A stretch of 64,000 nt of DNA from Nematopogon swammerdamellus. Taxonomy: Eukaryota; Arthropoda; Insecta; Lepidoptera; Adelidae. The stretch lies in NCBI GenBank assembly GCA_946902875.1, contig OX336340.1:18677566-18741565 (forward strand), in the 5' to 3' direction. Position 1 is the stretch's first letter; each line of letters starts with the position of its first letter. Positions 52,420 through 63,449 of the stretch are shown one piece after another. The position numbers were made by a program, and so were the translations under genes. The notes below the pieces were generated by a model. It was not told the origin of the DNA. It ran no database searches and was given only the letters and a program-made list of their open reading frames with translations.

Positions 52420-53380
52420 TGAATCACATGCATATTTCGAGTGTGTATTTGGGTTTCTATAGCTGGATCCTACTGAAAATATCTCAGCTATTATTGTGTG
52501 ACTGACATGTCTTGCCAAATCTCATCTCAAAATAATGTTGCCTGGTGTGTCATTTTCTCATTTTCTGAACGCGACCAAACGTTTTCGCGGTCATACGTTC
52601 AATTTGCTTGCACAGGTGCTGGCGAAGTTTTATAAATAATCATAAATTGTTACCAGTAATATTGAGGTAGGTTTTAATTTCACGTTCGGAAAATCTTTTA
52701 TATCTTCTCTCCAACGTGCGTATATGAAATATGGCATCGAAATAATATGGTACTTAAGTAGGTACATAAGATGGTGTAAATACATTTATTTAATTTGGAG
52801 TAGGTAGGTATACTTACCTAAATCGTGAAAGAAAATCTTCAACAAAAGAAGAAAAGCAAAACAAACATCGCAAAACGTTTTCTCATTTATTAAAAAAAAT
52901 ACATTAGAACAAACTACTTAAACCTATAAATGTAAATGTTTTTAGAACCGACACACGTAGTCAATAGGACAGAGGCGGTGTTCCTTCTCTGGATAGCTAT
53001 GGGACACAGAAATAAGCAATTTTTAAATTTCCTGCTTTTGAAAAAAAAATTTCCCAAGCTTCATATTACTCGTAACAACTGGTTGATTGATTACCAATTT
53101 AAGCAATGCAAGCTTTGATTGAAACGTATTCAAAGGAAGCACAGCTAGTTATCAGACGCACCCTAAACACTACTCTTGAATGAAAGCCTCCCAAAATAGA
53201 TTCAAAAGGTGTAGCGTACTGCGAGATAAAGCTAACATCAGCACTCAGCTATTCCACTGTCTGTTACTCACCGCACAGAAATAACCAAGAGGAATTTAGC
53301 ATCGAACCGAGCGAATGTCATGCGAAGTACGTCGCTAGTAGTGCAAAAGGGTAGAGATTTCATAACGCGCTGAACAGCTT
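52420..53380. other. Intergenic: nothing recognised
   Basis: AT-rich, with short frames only. Confidence 0.4.
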
Positions 53381-53387
53381 TTTTAGG

Positions 53388-53480
53388 ATTCCGTAGCCAG
53401 CGAAGACGCTGGCAGGAACCCTAATAAAATCGGTCAAGTGTCCGTCTGTCTGTCCGTCTGTCAACCATTGATATCCGAGA
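53388..53480. repeat. TCCGTATC repeat family fragment
   Basis: GGATTCCGTAGCCAGCGAAG and a TCCGTCTGTCTGTCCGTCTG run match the family. Confidence 0.5.
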
Positions 53481-53931
53481 GGCAATGAAATTAAAGGGGT
53501 AACCAAAGACAGGTGTAGTCAACTATAAATATTTTATTTATTGTATTTTGATTTTATTATTTGACATGTTTTAAAAATAAATATATAAATAATGATTTGA
53601 TTTGAAATAATAGGGGATTCAAAAATCTACTAGGTGAACTACCATTTTGAAGTTCATATTAAACGGGTACAGAGAAAATGCATTATTCTGAGAATATTAG
53701 CTTCGGACACCTGACCGAGCACCTGCCAGCGCGGCGCGGGCGGCGGGGCGGTGGCGGCGTCGCGTCGATGGTTACGGAACTCAAATGGTCAGCCATCACA
53801 AAGCGAAATTACGCAAATATACCTATGTAAGTACCTATGCGTAGACGTGAGGTCTACGCGTCTGTCAGCTCTATTCGACACTAACTTGTGGAATCGTAAT
53901 ACGAGTCCACCGTGTATATAATATACACGGT

Positions 53932-54201
53932 GTTGCAACCCCACCCAACCGTAAAACCCGAAATTCTGTACGTGAAATAGAACAACTTTTGTTCTACGAC
54001 TTTTTTATTTGAAGAAAAAAAATTTTTTTTTCTCCATACATTTTGAGAATAGGTATTTAAAATTTGTACGGGAAAAATTCTTTTTTTTTTGTTTAATAAC
54101 ATTTTTTTTCGCCACAGAAGTTGTTTAGTTTCACACATACATAGAATAACCCCCTTATGTCAGTTAAAAATATTACGGGGGCAACTGCAACACCGTGTAT
54201 A
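53932..54201. mobile_element. MITE with TIR TATACACGGTGTTGCA (copy 2)
   Basis: It is 270 bp, with 16-bp ends that match perfectly in inverse orientation. The interior matches 8890-9167 reversed, including AAGTTGTTCTATTTCACGTA-type sequence. Confidence 0.78.
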
Positions 54202-54248
54202 GTGCCGTCTCACGCTAATTGTGTGCAGATAATCTCGGAGATCATGTA

Positions 54249-54342
54249 AATTATATGTAAAATAATTCTAATACCAGTTCTACTCTTTTGACTTCTTCAC
54301 TCGCTGTATCCTCTTCAGGTGCTTTTTGACTGATTTGCTCAA
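54249..54342 (-). CDS. Possible 3' terminal exon of an unidentified gene
   Basis: On the minus strand a long T-run ending TTCAG is followed by an open frame reading EQISQKAPEEDTASEEVKR, then VELVLELFYI and stop. The acidic, codon-like composition and strong acceptor suggest an exon, but no partner exon was found. It lies directly beside a MITE (53932-54201), so chance is quite possible. Confidence 0.2.
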
Positions 54343-55019
54343 CTGAAAAAAAAAACTTGGCATGAAATTGTAGCGACGCAGTTATTACTTAGGCTTCCTT
54401 ACCTATACCTTCGTATTTTATTATTAAATTTGGCAGTATTTGTGAAAGTAAGCACTAAAAGCTCTCTTATATTCATATGGCAGACTGCACTCGAACTTGT
54501 TACAATTTGTTCTATCCGGTTCGATTACACCCACGAAGAAGAAAAGTTAAGAAACTTAAGTAGCAAGGTTTTTTTTTTTTTCATAAACATTATTACAAGT
54601 ATTTAGTGACTAGCCACATAATAACATCGCCTATATACAGTCTATCGAAAACACAGCTTGAGAGCAAGATTGACAATTTTACTGAGAGTTCTGGCTACAA
54701 ATACTTATTATTAAGTATAATATGAGGTGAAAGAGGCTTTGTGAAAATTTGATACGTTATTTGTATCAACTTAATAATACAGATATTTCTATACAATGTA
54801 GAATAATTGTCAAAAATAAAATTTTAAGATACTCGAAGTATTAAGTTGTCAATGGGTTAATAAAATTGAGGTGCAACATTGAGGAATAAATACGTTCGCA
54901 CGCAAGAAAATAAGATGTTTCACAAAAAGTCTGAAATCCTGTTAACGATAACACTTTGAAGATACTAATGGCACATACATAAAAAATTATACTTATTTAC
55001 CTACGTACATTTTAAGCTT

Positions 55020-55860
55020 CAGCCAGTCAACGATTATGTGAACCCTGCTGGACATACGCCTCTCAAAATTTTCTCCAGTCCTCGCGGCCTTCCGCCGTAC
55101 GGAACCTCCAAGAACGTTAGAAGAGGCTGGGACGTCGGACTATCGATATCGGAAGGTTCGACCAATGCTTGTATGAGAAACAGCGCCGCAGAGCATGCGG
55201 GGAGCGTAGGGGACGGCGGCGCGCGCTCGGTATCGGGTGGTACCACTACCGCCCGTTCAACCTAGCGGGTGGAGTGGCGAACACAGTATATTTTTCGAAA
55301 TTATGCAGTAGCGAAAGGACTATTTCGAGTCGTACGACTAGTGGGTGACCCCGACATGTCCCGCGATTTAGAACCACTGCAACTTCGTAGGGATGTCGGG
55401 GCCCTAAGTGTGTTCTATCGCTTATTCCACGGGGAGTGCTCGGAGGAGCTGTTTGACGCGATCCCGCCGTCCCCTTTCTACCTCCGCACAACACGCACTG
55501 GGCATGGATTGCATCCCTACATGCTAGTCTTACCGCAGATGCGTATCAATCGGTTCTGCAGATCCTTCCTCCACGCAGAACCGGTAAACTGTGGAACGCT
55601 CTCCCTGCCCACGTATTACCCCCCAAGTACAGTCTCGGGTCCTTCGAGAGAGGCGTGAATGGGCACCTGTTAGGCCGACATGGCATTCGCAGCCCCCGCA
55701 TGCGACCGGATGTCCATGGGCGTCGTTAGACACCTTGTGGGTGGCTCGGCGCCACATGTCGCCGAAGACAAAAGTTGCTAGTGCGCCGCGCCGCGGCAGG
55801 GCTGAGATTTCTATTAGTAAAGGGTCTTTCAGGGCTTCCTATCTTCAAATTTAAATAAAA
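55020..55860 (+). mobile_element. LINE RT C-terminal region with 3' end
   Basis: The frame at 55269-55658 encodes VVRLVGDPDMSRDLEPLQLR and LSVFYRLFHGECSEELFDAI. It is then frameshifted into the PPKYSLGSFERGVNGHLLGR part. The shared 3' block follows at about 55600-55765, with a short A tail at 55857. Confidence 0.7.
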
Positions 55861-56422
55861 AAAAAAATTGTGTTAGATATCATCAACAATTTTTATTCGT
55901 TTGAAAGGCCTATCGATGCCAATATGTGTGGAATATAACATCGTTCAAATGCCCGCCCCGGCTTCTCTGGGTGGCGCGCATCCGAAATGTCCAATTTCGT
56001 CGTTTTCAAAGAAATATGGACCGATGATGCCGCCAGCCCAAAATCCACACCAAACATTGCCAAACAGTGACTTTTTCGGGATGCATTGGACGCTCTTGGA
56101 TCTCATGTGGATTTGTATCGGCCCAAATTCGACAATTTTGTTTGTTCACGTACCCATTCATCCAGAAATGGGCATAATCGCTGAAGATGATATTTTAAAA
56201 TTTTTCGTTGCCCGAACAGAACACCCATTTTGATAAAACAATTTTATCATTTGCACGTGTTGTTGAACGCTATATCCATCCATCCATCCATGGTGATTTG
56301 CGGTAATCTGTGGTGATTTGGCAAAACAGACTGAATAAATGACAGCCAATTTGACAGATGTAGCTTCAACAATATGGCCGCTATCAACTGTCAAAGTTCG
56401 GAAGTCCCTATTGAAAGACCCT
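55821..56422 (-). pseudogene. mariner-like transposon, internally deleted
   Basis: Inverted ends AGGGTCTTTC (55821) and GAAAGACCCT (56413-56422) bound a minus-strand transposase remnant. An N-terminal helix-turn-helix-like piece (VQMIKLFYQNGCSVRAT) is joined, out of frame, to a core piece reading FWMNGYVNKQNCRIWADTNP and HPEKVTVWCGFWAGGIIGPY. The middle of the transposase and the C-terminus are missing. It cannot be active. Confidence 0.75.
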
Positions 56423-56719
56423 ATATAAAGACCTCATTCACAGATCTATAAAAAGGTTACATAATTCGCCACAATGAACAGAAAATAAAATTTCTAAGCG
56501 ACAATATTCTATTCGCGTCTGCTCTGGAGCGCGTCCCGCTATTTCCACCTCCTCTATGTCGTAATCATTTGTTTACATCGCTTATGCGAATTGAATGAAT
56601 GTTTAGCAAGATAAAGAATTTGGCGGAATGTTAGTTTCGTAAATATTTACGCCTACGGGCCGATTTAGATGTTAGTATTACTTGTCCGTGTCTGGTTTGC
56701 CGTTACCTCCGCCCGCGCT

Positions 56720-56811
56720 CCGCACATCGTGCCTCACGCTACACCCGCTGACGCCCAGCATTTCCTCCAAGGCTGGGCGTCAGCGGGAGTAGCGTGAGGC
56801 GCGATGTGCGG
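56720..56811. repeat. 40-bp inverted repeat, GC-rich hairpin
   Basis: The arms 56720-56759 and 56772-56811 pair with about three mismatches around a 12-nt loop. The arm starts CCGCACATCGTGCCTCACGC. Confidence 0.88.
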
Positions 56812-56879
56812 ATGCAATGAACCTGTGGTTTGTTGTACCTATTCGTTTGTAGTATTCCCTTGTAAAACACATGAAATGA

Positions 56880-57227
56880 ACCGTACCGTGTGGGGCCGGT
56901 ACTTTAAAAGAATAGCCCCACTGCATCTCTTCCCGTGTATGTCGTAAAAGGCGACTAAGCGGGATATGACTCCCTTCCTATATTACCTAGGTGGTAGGGT
57001 TTAAACCGCCCGGGTTGTACCGCACTGAATGAAAGGTCGGTCGAGACGGCTATGTAAATAGTTTGTTTTTTCCGTCCAGTTCAGTGAAGCCGGCACGACC
57101 GAAGGGAAGCACTGACGTGGCACCAAGTTCACCCGGTGTTATGGGCTGACATAACGGATGTTGTAGGTGATATCTGATGTAGATATCACCTACAACATCC
57201 GTGTCGCAGTTTCCATAAAAAAAACAC
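56880..57227 (+). mobile_element. SINE body with a different head
   Basis: GTGTGGGGCCGGTACTT... replaces the tRNA/5S head and runs directly into the common body and A tail. A 45-bp inverted duplication near the 3' end makes a perfect hairpin (57156-57200). Confidence 0.75.
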
Positions 57228-57637
57228 ATTCAAATTTTTCATAGCTTTTCGAACGTACGCACGGTGGTGGTCTCTCAAACTGTGCGTGCGGTGGAGCAAG
57301 TGGGGATTACGCGCGAATCTCCACGCTTGTTTACGACGCCATTATCGTGAGTTTTAGATTCGCTCTTAGATTATTTCGTTCAACAAATAATCAAAGTATC
57401 CCCGGGCCGGTGCGCGGGCTCGCTCTTGGCCGCCGAATCTGTTTTCACTCGAAGTATTAATCCTGAAGGACGGGGGAGTCACGTACTACGGTCGGATTGA
57501 AAGTCGGTCGGAGGTGATATTGGCTATTCGGAGCATGTGCTTTGGCCCCTCCGACTCAGCCACTCATACCCGATTACATAAAAAAAAACACTGAAATTTT
57601 CAGTAGGTGATGGAGTCACCCACGTCTAGTTCCATAT

Positions 57638-57832
57638 TATAAAAAACCCCTGACACCATAAAAAGCCAACTATAATTTCCGTTTAGTTACCTAAAGGCGT
57701 CGGGGGACCGCTAAGTAAATAACCGCGTAGCTCTGAGTTTTTATATTTTATTTACCTTGCGGTCCCCCGACGCCTTTGAGTAACTAAATTGAAGTTATTT
57801 TATACTTCTTAACTTGTCAGGGGTTTTCTATA
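57638..57832. mobile_element. Foldback MITE with CCCCTGACA ends
   Basis: The outer ends TATAAAAAACCCCTGACA / TGTCAGGGGTTTTCTATA and the inner arms AAAGGCGTCGGGGGACCGC / GCGGTCCCCCGACGCCTTT together form a long imperfect hairpin. Confidence 0.78.
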
Positions 57833-57839
57833 TTTGTAT

Positions 57840-58090
57840 TTTAACTTTTATTTAAAGCTTTTTAAGAGAGTAATTTTTTTATTACCTATTGCTTTTGATG
57901 AACCATCGCGGTTAAACCAGCTTTCTAATGAAAAAAAACCGCATCCATATCGGTCCATCCGTTTAACGATGTCACAAACTTGTAATAATTTTTTTTTATT
58001 ATTTGTTGTTATATCCGCCATACTTAATAAATAACAAATATTCTGTGAAAATATTATCTCAAAAGATACAGCCAACCGAAAGCATATTTT
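57840..58090 (+). repeat. TCCGTATC repeat family fragment
   Basis: TTGTTGTTATATCCGCCATA, ATTCTGTGAAAATATTATCT and AAAGATACAGCC match the family. Confidence 0.55.
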
Positions 58091-58095
58091 CCGAG

Positions 58096-58195
58096 ATATT
58101 TACATAGCCATTTCGACCCAACTTTCATTCGATGCGGTGGTCTCAATCCGGGCGGGCTAAATCCTTCCACCTGGTAAGGCAAGGGACAGGTGCAC
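58096..58195 (-). mobile_element. SINE body fragment
   Basis: TTTACATAGCCATTTCGACC, GATGCGGTGGTCTCAATCCG and CCACCTGGTAAGGCAAGG match the SINE body. Confidence 0.6.
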
Positions 58196-58218
58196 CTACG
58201 TAGACTTATTACTTATTG

Positions 58219-58483
58219 CCAACAGTCAGTAGCGGATTCAGAAAAACCTCAAGGGAGGGGCGCATTATCATCGTCGTCGGTGTAGAAGCACGCCAATGCT
58301 GGACGTATTCTCCGATTTTTCTTCACTTCTCTTTGCACTCTACCTGCTACATACGATCGCTCACACAACAGGTTTGCCGGCGCAATGATTTTGGTTTTCC
58401 GCACATTTTTTTTTCTAATTGCAGCCATGGGGGGTTGGGGCGCACCCCTGCGCCCCCCACCTCGATCCGCCACTGCCAACTGT
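58219..58483. mobile_element. hAT-type MITE, 249 bp
   Basis: The element spans 58227-58475, with ends CAGTAGCGGATTC / GATCCGCCACTG. The 8-bp flanks CCAACAGT and CCAACTGT differ by one base. Confidence 0.7.
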
Positions 58484-58629
58484 ACGCGGAGATTTCGGGA
58501 ATTACCTCATATCAGTGGTCCGGCAGCCGGCGGACGCCTCATCGAGTGATCAGCTGATCTATGTCCAACTGCGCAGTCGTCGTGTCGGCCAACAATAATA
58601 GCTGTGGGGTTTTAAATGTCATTCACAAT

Positions 58630-58900
58630 GTCTGTGTGAGGCCGGTACTTAAAAAGAATAGCCCCACCGCGTCTCCCCCCGTGCATGTCGTAAAAGGCGA
58701 GTAAGGGATAAGGACGAGATGCCGTGCTCTAAAGGGCGACAGGTTAGGCATCTCTCACCTTGGCGCGGTTCTTTCACCGAGTCGTGCAGCAGGTGGGTCT
58801 TTGTGCCTTACTTGCTGCTTGGTAGTTATCGTGTCCGAATACTTAGCTAAACGTGGTGGTCGATGTTGTGCTGCAATTTTTCAGAGTTCTTGAAGCACAA
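58630..58900 (+). repeat. GTGTGGGGCCGG repeat, second long copy
   Basis: It parallels 26191-26420 base for base over long stretches. Confidence 0.6.
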
Positions 58901-59069
58901 CACCGATTACTCTGCTTACCCTGATTGTCGGGATACAGCGTGTGTGGTATGTATGTATGTATGTCATTCAGTACTATTGCAATTGCGTAAGAACTTATAA
59001 TAATATGTTTCTTTCAGATAATTTTCTCCGGGAGGGACTTCTCAAAGTTTCGGGAGGATCCGAGTGTTT

Positions 59070-59470
59070 GAATAATAAAAACCGGCCAAATGCGAGTCGA
59101 ACTCGCACGCCGAGGGTTCCGTATCGCCATGTCATGGTCAGCGCCACTCACGGCATCTATGGTGTGTTTATGAAATGCTTCATATTAGTTAAAACTCATA
59201 ATTAGTTAAAATGCTTCATACTCTTTTCGGTAGATGGCGCGTATACACTTTTTAGTTTCTTCTATGGGAACCCAGTGAATTTATGTACTTTTCCTTATTT
59301 TGATTATTTGTTGTTATATGGGCCATAATAAATAACTCATATTCTGTGAAAATTTCAACGGGCTACCTATTACGGTTCAAGAGGTACAGCCTTTGGACAG
59401 ACAGACAGACGGCGGAGGCTTAGTAATAGGGTCCGGTACTGGATACGGAACCCAAAAAAATATATCGAAT
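59070..59470 (+). repeat. TCCGTATC repeat family copy
   Basis: It begins AAAACCGGCCAAATGCGAGT, then CTCGCACGCCGAGGGTTCCG, and ends GGATACGGAACCCAAAAAAA. Confidence 0.7.
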
Positions 59471-60004
59471 GAAAATCTATTTTCATCTTTGCTTTTTTGC
59501 ACTAAACGGAAGTTGAAAGAAAAGTTGAAAGTTGACGGAAAACGTAACAATGCATCGCTGATCAGATGTTTCATGTGTAGAGTTAACCACTATAATAAAC
59601 ATGGTATTCATACCCTATTTTCATGCCCTGTACTCCTTGAGCTCGTACTTTAAATTAATATATGGTTTACTTTATCGAATGTTTTGATTACTTATTGCTT
59701 TTGCTGAACCGTCCCGAATAAATCAGCTTTCTAATAAAAAAAAATCGGCCAAACCGTTTGAGAGCTACGATGCCACAGACAGACACACAGACACATAAAC
59801 AGACGGAGGCGTAAAATTTATAAAGAAGCACTAATGAAAATATGGTATCCATACCATAAATTATGGTACCTCCATCTATAAACACTACTCAAGATCCAGT
59901 TACAAGAAAATATGCCGCTTTCGCCTCAGCTTTCGCTTAGTTAGGGTACGAAGTTACGTAAGTCCGCGTGGACGCATTTATTTTTATTAAGTGATGAAAA
60001 CACT

Positions 60005-60247
60005 TTGGTGACACTTTTGCATCCAGTACGGTGGTACCAACCCAGTCGGCGACAATTTGCGTCTACCACGTGGTAAGGGACAAGGGAAGGGACTTTCAGT
60101 TTTACACCGGTTCCCAAAGCCGGTGTAGATTAGATATGTACGTACATTTTTTCATCCGAAAGAACTGATTGGTACAACCCGACCGGATTCGAACCTCGGA
60201 CCTCTCGCAAGAGAAGCCGACGCCCAGACCACTCGGACACGCGCCAC
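60005..60247 (-). mobile_element. SINE with a tRNA-Ser/Leu-like head and related body
   Basis: The minus strand starts GTGGCGCGTGTCCGAGTGG (A box) and has AGGTTCGAATCC (B box, 60185-60196). Its body shares AGTCCCTTCCCTTGTCCC and GGTTGGTACCACCGTACTGG with the other SINE family. Confidence 0.7.
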
Positions 60248-60414
60248 TAAATATTATATAAAAATATATTATAAAAATTATGTTGGAAAATAATATCTAC
60301 AGAGCCGGTAAGCTCTGGAATTTCCATCCCAAGTAGTCTCGGGTCCTTAATCATCATCATTTTCCCAAAGGCACGCCACCATACGCAGTCTTCCGCTCTT
60401 CTCATCCATTCACT

Positions 60415-60697
60415 CGTTCTCCTCCATCCACTCCTTCTCATCCATCCACTCCTTCTCATCCATCCACTCCGTCTCATCCATCCACTCCGTCTCATCCATC
60501 CACTCCTTATCATCCATGCACTCCTTCTCATCCATCCACTCCTTCTCATCCATCCACTCCTTCTCATCCATCCACTTCTTATCATCCATCCACTCCTTCT
60601 CATCCATCCACTCCGTCTCATCCATCCACTCCTTCTCATCCAACCACTCCGTCTCATCCATCCACTCCTTATCATCCATCCACTCCTCATCCATTCA
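60415..60697. repeat. 18-bp minisatellite
   Basis: About 16 units of CATCCACTCCTTCTCATC run in phase, with C/T or A changes. Because 18 is divisible by three, open frames run through it on both strands; I do not take these as genes. Confidence 0.9.
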
Positions 60698-60771
60698 CAA
60701 GTCCTTCTTAGATCCTTTGTCCACCTAGCCGGGTCCGGCCGGACGCGGCGGAGGTGTCCCACGCTATGTTT

Positions 60772-60900
60772 GCTCGGGTCCTTCGAGAGCGGCGTAAACA
60801 GGCAACTGTCAGGGCCGGCTCGGCACTCGCAATCCGAATGTCCAGAGACCCATATCGCGCACAGAATTTTTTTTTTACAAAAATGTCAGCCCTTCGGCCT
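60772..60900 (+). mobile_element. LINE 3' end fragment
   Basis: It begins CGGGTCCTTCGAGAGCGGCG and keeps parts of the shared 3' block. It is shortened internally. Confidence 0.5.
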
Positions 60901-60969
60901 TCCAAATCGAGCTAAATCACAAGCGAGATTCGTACTCGCGACCTCCAGATTCCTAGCTATACTCTAATC

Positions 60970-62195
60970 TATTGATTTATGCAACCTCGCTATTAGTTTG
61001 AGCGAGAAATAAATTACATAGGTTAGATTGATCGGTTGCTTACAACATCTGCAGATGAGAGAGCTATTTTAATCGCCTTTGAATTTTTCTATACGTATCT
61101 AATGTGTTGTGTACAAGTGGTTAGGTATCCTTGGTGTAAACATATATGAATTTTATTGACTGTGCATAGCTGGGATTACATTTGCGAAAATATCGCTGCG
61201 ACGGAACCATCGTGATTCGGAAGCATTGTTGAAAAAAATCGGGGTTTGTCCAGAGCTAATTCATTCTAGAATAGTCGAGCTGAGACGTTCATATTAGTAA
61301 CCAGCAAAAGCAATAAGTGTTAAAACAAACGGTAAGGCCCGATTACGCTAATCCATTTATTTATGCGCAAGGTCATATTTATATTTATTTATTATATGTA
61401 CACATAAAATTAAAATAATTTTTTTTAACATTAATACACATGATTACAACCTAATTTTAGTTATTAATTAGTTAGTCAGTGAGCCAACATGGTGAAACGG
61501 TGTCATTAAAATCCTGAACTGAAATCAAAGTTAGTCTGGGTGTTCAGCCATCTAATTTTCTAGCAGGCACGAAAAGTAAAAGCCATGCAGAGCGAATGAA
61601 TAGTTGAACAGTTTGTTTTAGGGAATGCCCTTATTATACAAAAAATGTAGAGCCATCTCCGTCTTCATAACGTTGAAACAAAGAGATGACACTAAATCAT
61701 TCCTCGTTGTTTGTTTTCATCGCGAATATTTTTTGAGACTTACTTTCATGTACATGTTTTCATAAATGTAAACTCGACTTTACGTTACGATATAAAAATA
61801 TTTTTGCGTTAAGAAAGTGATGGTAGCAATAAAATTATCTACAATATCTCCGAAGAGCTTTTATGTGATAGGTTATTAAAATTAACGCTATTAATTCTAG
61901 AGCTGTAAAAGAGGGTGGTTATTTTTCATAGACGTGTTTTGTAGAAGTATATATTTATAGGAATCCTGTCATAAACACATTTAAGTACCTATCTATATAT
62001 TAAAGGCAGGGTTCTAACCGTTACCACCGCATATCACAAAATGCAAAATTCGGGAAGGTGAATTTATTCGAAAAATAAACTAGGTAGTACTCGTAACATA
62101 TAACTATACTATACTCGTACATACCTATATCGTTATACTTATAGAAAGACTGGAAGAAATCACTTGCAGTGATAGGTTTGCCTTTTTAGGAATTT
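60970..62195. other. Intergenic: nothing recognised
   Basis: AT-rich with no frames over 60 codons. A tRNA-like GTACGAATCTC (minus, about 60925) just to the left may be a SINE trace. Confidence 0.4.
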
Positions 62196-62199
62196 ATAT

Positions 62200-62340
62200 G
62201 CTCTGGTCTGCTCTGGTCTGCTCTGCTCTGCTCGGCTCTTCTCTGCTCTTCTCTGCTCTTCTCAGCTCTGATCTGATCTGCTCTGCTCTGGTCTGCCCTG
62301 CTCTGCTCTGCTCTACTCTACTCTATTCTCTTCTATTCTA
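62200..62340. repeat. Pentanucleotide (CTCTG)n-type microsatellite
   Basis: About 28 units of CTCTG/CTCTT/GTCTG decay to CTCTA and TTCTA at the right end. Confidence 0.85.
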
Positions 62341-62734
62341 ATAATAAATATAATATATTTCATAAAGCTATCGTATCGTTACTCAAATTAATCATGTAGC
62401 ATCAACTACAAAGTCAGTACAGACACACAACTAGTAAGTTCAATAATATCTATTCTTGAGGCAGGTGATCTACATACAAGAGGAGTTTCTGGGCTGCCGC
62501 AGAGTCTTGTTACCTGTCAGTGCGCAGTAATAAACCGCATGATCAGAAGCCCAGAGACGAAGCATAAAATAACCTCGCTAACGAACATAAACTTATACTG
62601 TTCCCGCCCGCTACAAGACAAAGTTACCTGCTGTCAGGAAATCGCTGGTGATCAGGCGGGCATCTTCCCGCATTATTTGTGAAAATGAATGATAAAAATT
62701 TATCGGAGCACCGGCCATGGTAGTTAGTACCTAT

Positions 62735-62875
62735 ATAAAATAGGCTAAGAGCTAAGATTGTTCGCCTAATGGTGCAAGTCCCTCCGCGAGTTTGGGATCG
62801 CCAATTTGGCAGATGGCACCCCGCTGGGTAGAGTCCAAGGACACCAACGAGTTCGAGTAAAAAGGGGGTAAGTAA
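62735..62875 (-). mobile_element. LINE RT fragment related to 16603-18372
   Basis: The plus-strand sequence parallels 17000-17113 (e.g. GTTCGCCTAATGGTGCAAGT; GAGTCCAAGGACACCAACGA), which encodes the RLIGDPKLTEGLESLQ region on the minus strand. Confidence 0.55.
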
Positions 62876-62924
62876 AAATATTTTTTTTTTATTTATGCAG
62901 CGAATATCCTTATTTTATTGAAAG

Positions 62925-63090
62925 CGCGACATGTGGCGCCGAGCCACCCATAAAGCATCCAACGACACCCATGGATATTCGGTCGTAGGCGGAGGGTGCG
63001 AATGCCATGCCGTCCTGTCAGGTGCCTATTCGTGGCCCTCTTGAAGGACCCGAGACTGTACTTGGCGGAAGATATTGTTAATGAACTCGG
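62925..63090 (-). mobile_element. LINE 3' end copy, minus strand
   Basis: The minus-strand translation reads SSAKYSLGSFKRATNRHLTG, then the shared 3' block and a T-run (A tail) at 62880-62890 on the plus strand. Confidence 0.65.
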
Positions 63091-63376
63091 TTGAAATACA
63101 CCGCTCCATCGCCAATTCAAAAAAGTATTGATCTATGCAAGTAATTTTTTATATTTCCCTGTGAAATCATTGTTTGCATTTTAAATATGTTGTTTTACGA
63201 GTAGACCGGACAATTCCAAATGTGTATTTAAAACTAAATTTCTTAGCACAAAGTTACCATTACTAGAAAGCACAGGCATCTCGTGCTTGTGTGCTTTTGA
63301 GTTTAGGTTATTTTAAATTGTTATGGGTTAATTTGGAAGTATCATCATTGTCGTCATACCTTTTATTTTTAGAACC

Positions 63377-63448
63377 ATGGTTTCATCGCGAGAATATTCT
63401 GCGATAGAGTTTCCATACGAAAAGGGGAATTGGCAGAAGTTAGATAAG
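63377..63448 (+). CDS. Possible first coding exon of an unidentified gene
   Basis: A TTTTTAG acceptor is followed five bases later by ATG in good context (ACCATGG). Then 24 codons (MVSSREYSAIEFPYEKGNWQ KLDK, written in two pieces) run to AAG/GTAACG, a plausible donor. The open frame continues through the donor to a TAA about 90 bp later. The composition looks coding and the flanks are AT-rich. I recognise no family, and no further exon is visible before the window ends. Confidence 0.3.
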
Positions 63449-63449
63449 G

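Noticed and set aside
60180..60247. A tRNA-Ser/Leu gene
   Set aside because: The A and B boxes are good, but the sequence runs on into a SINE body and I could not build a convincing acceptor stem.
60247..60762. Frame encoding repeated GWMRRS units (and an acidic version in another frame)
   Set aside because: It is an 18-bp minisatellite, so all frames without a stop stay open. There is no splice or start evidence.
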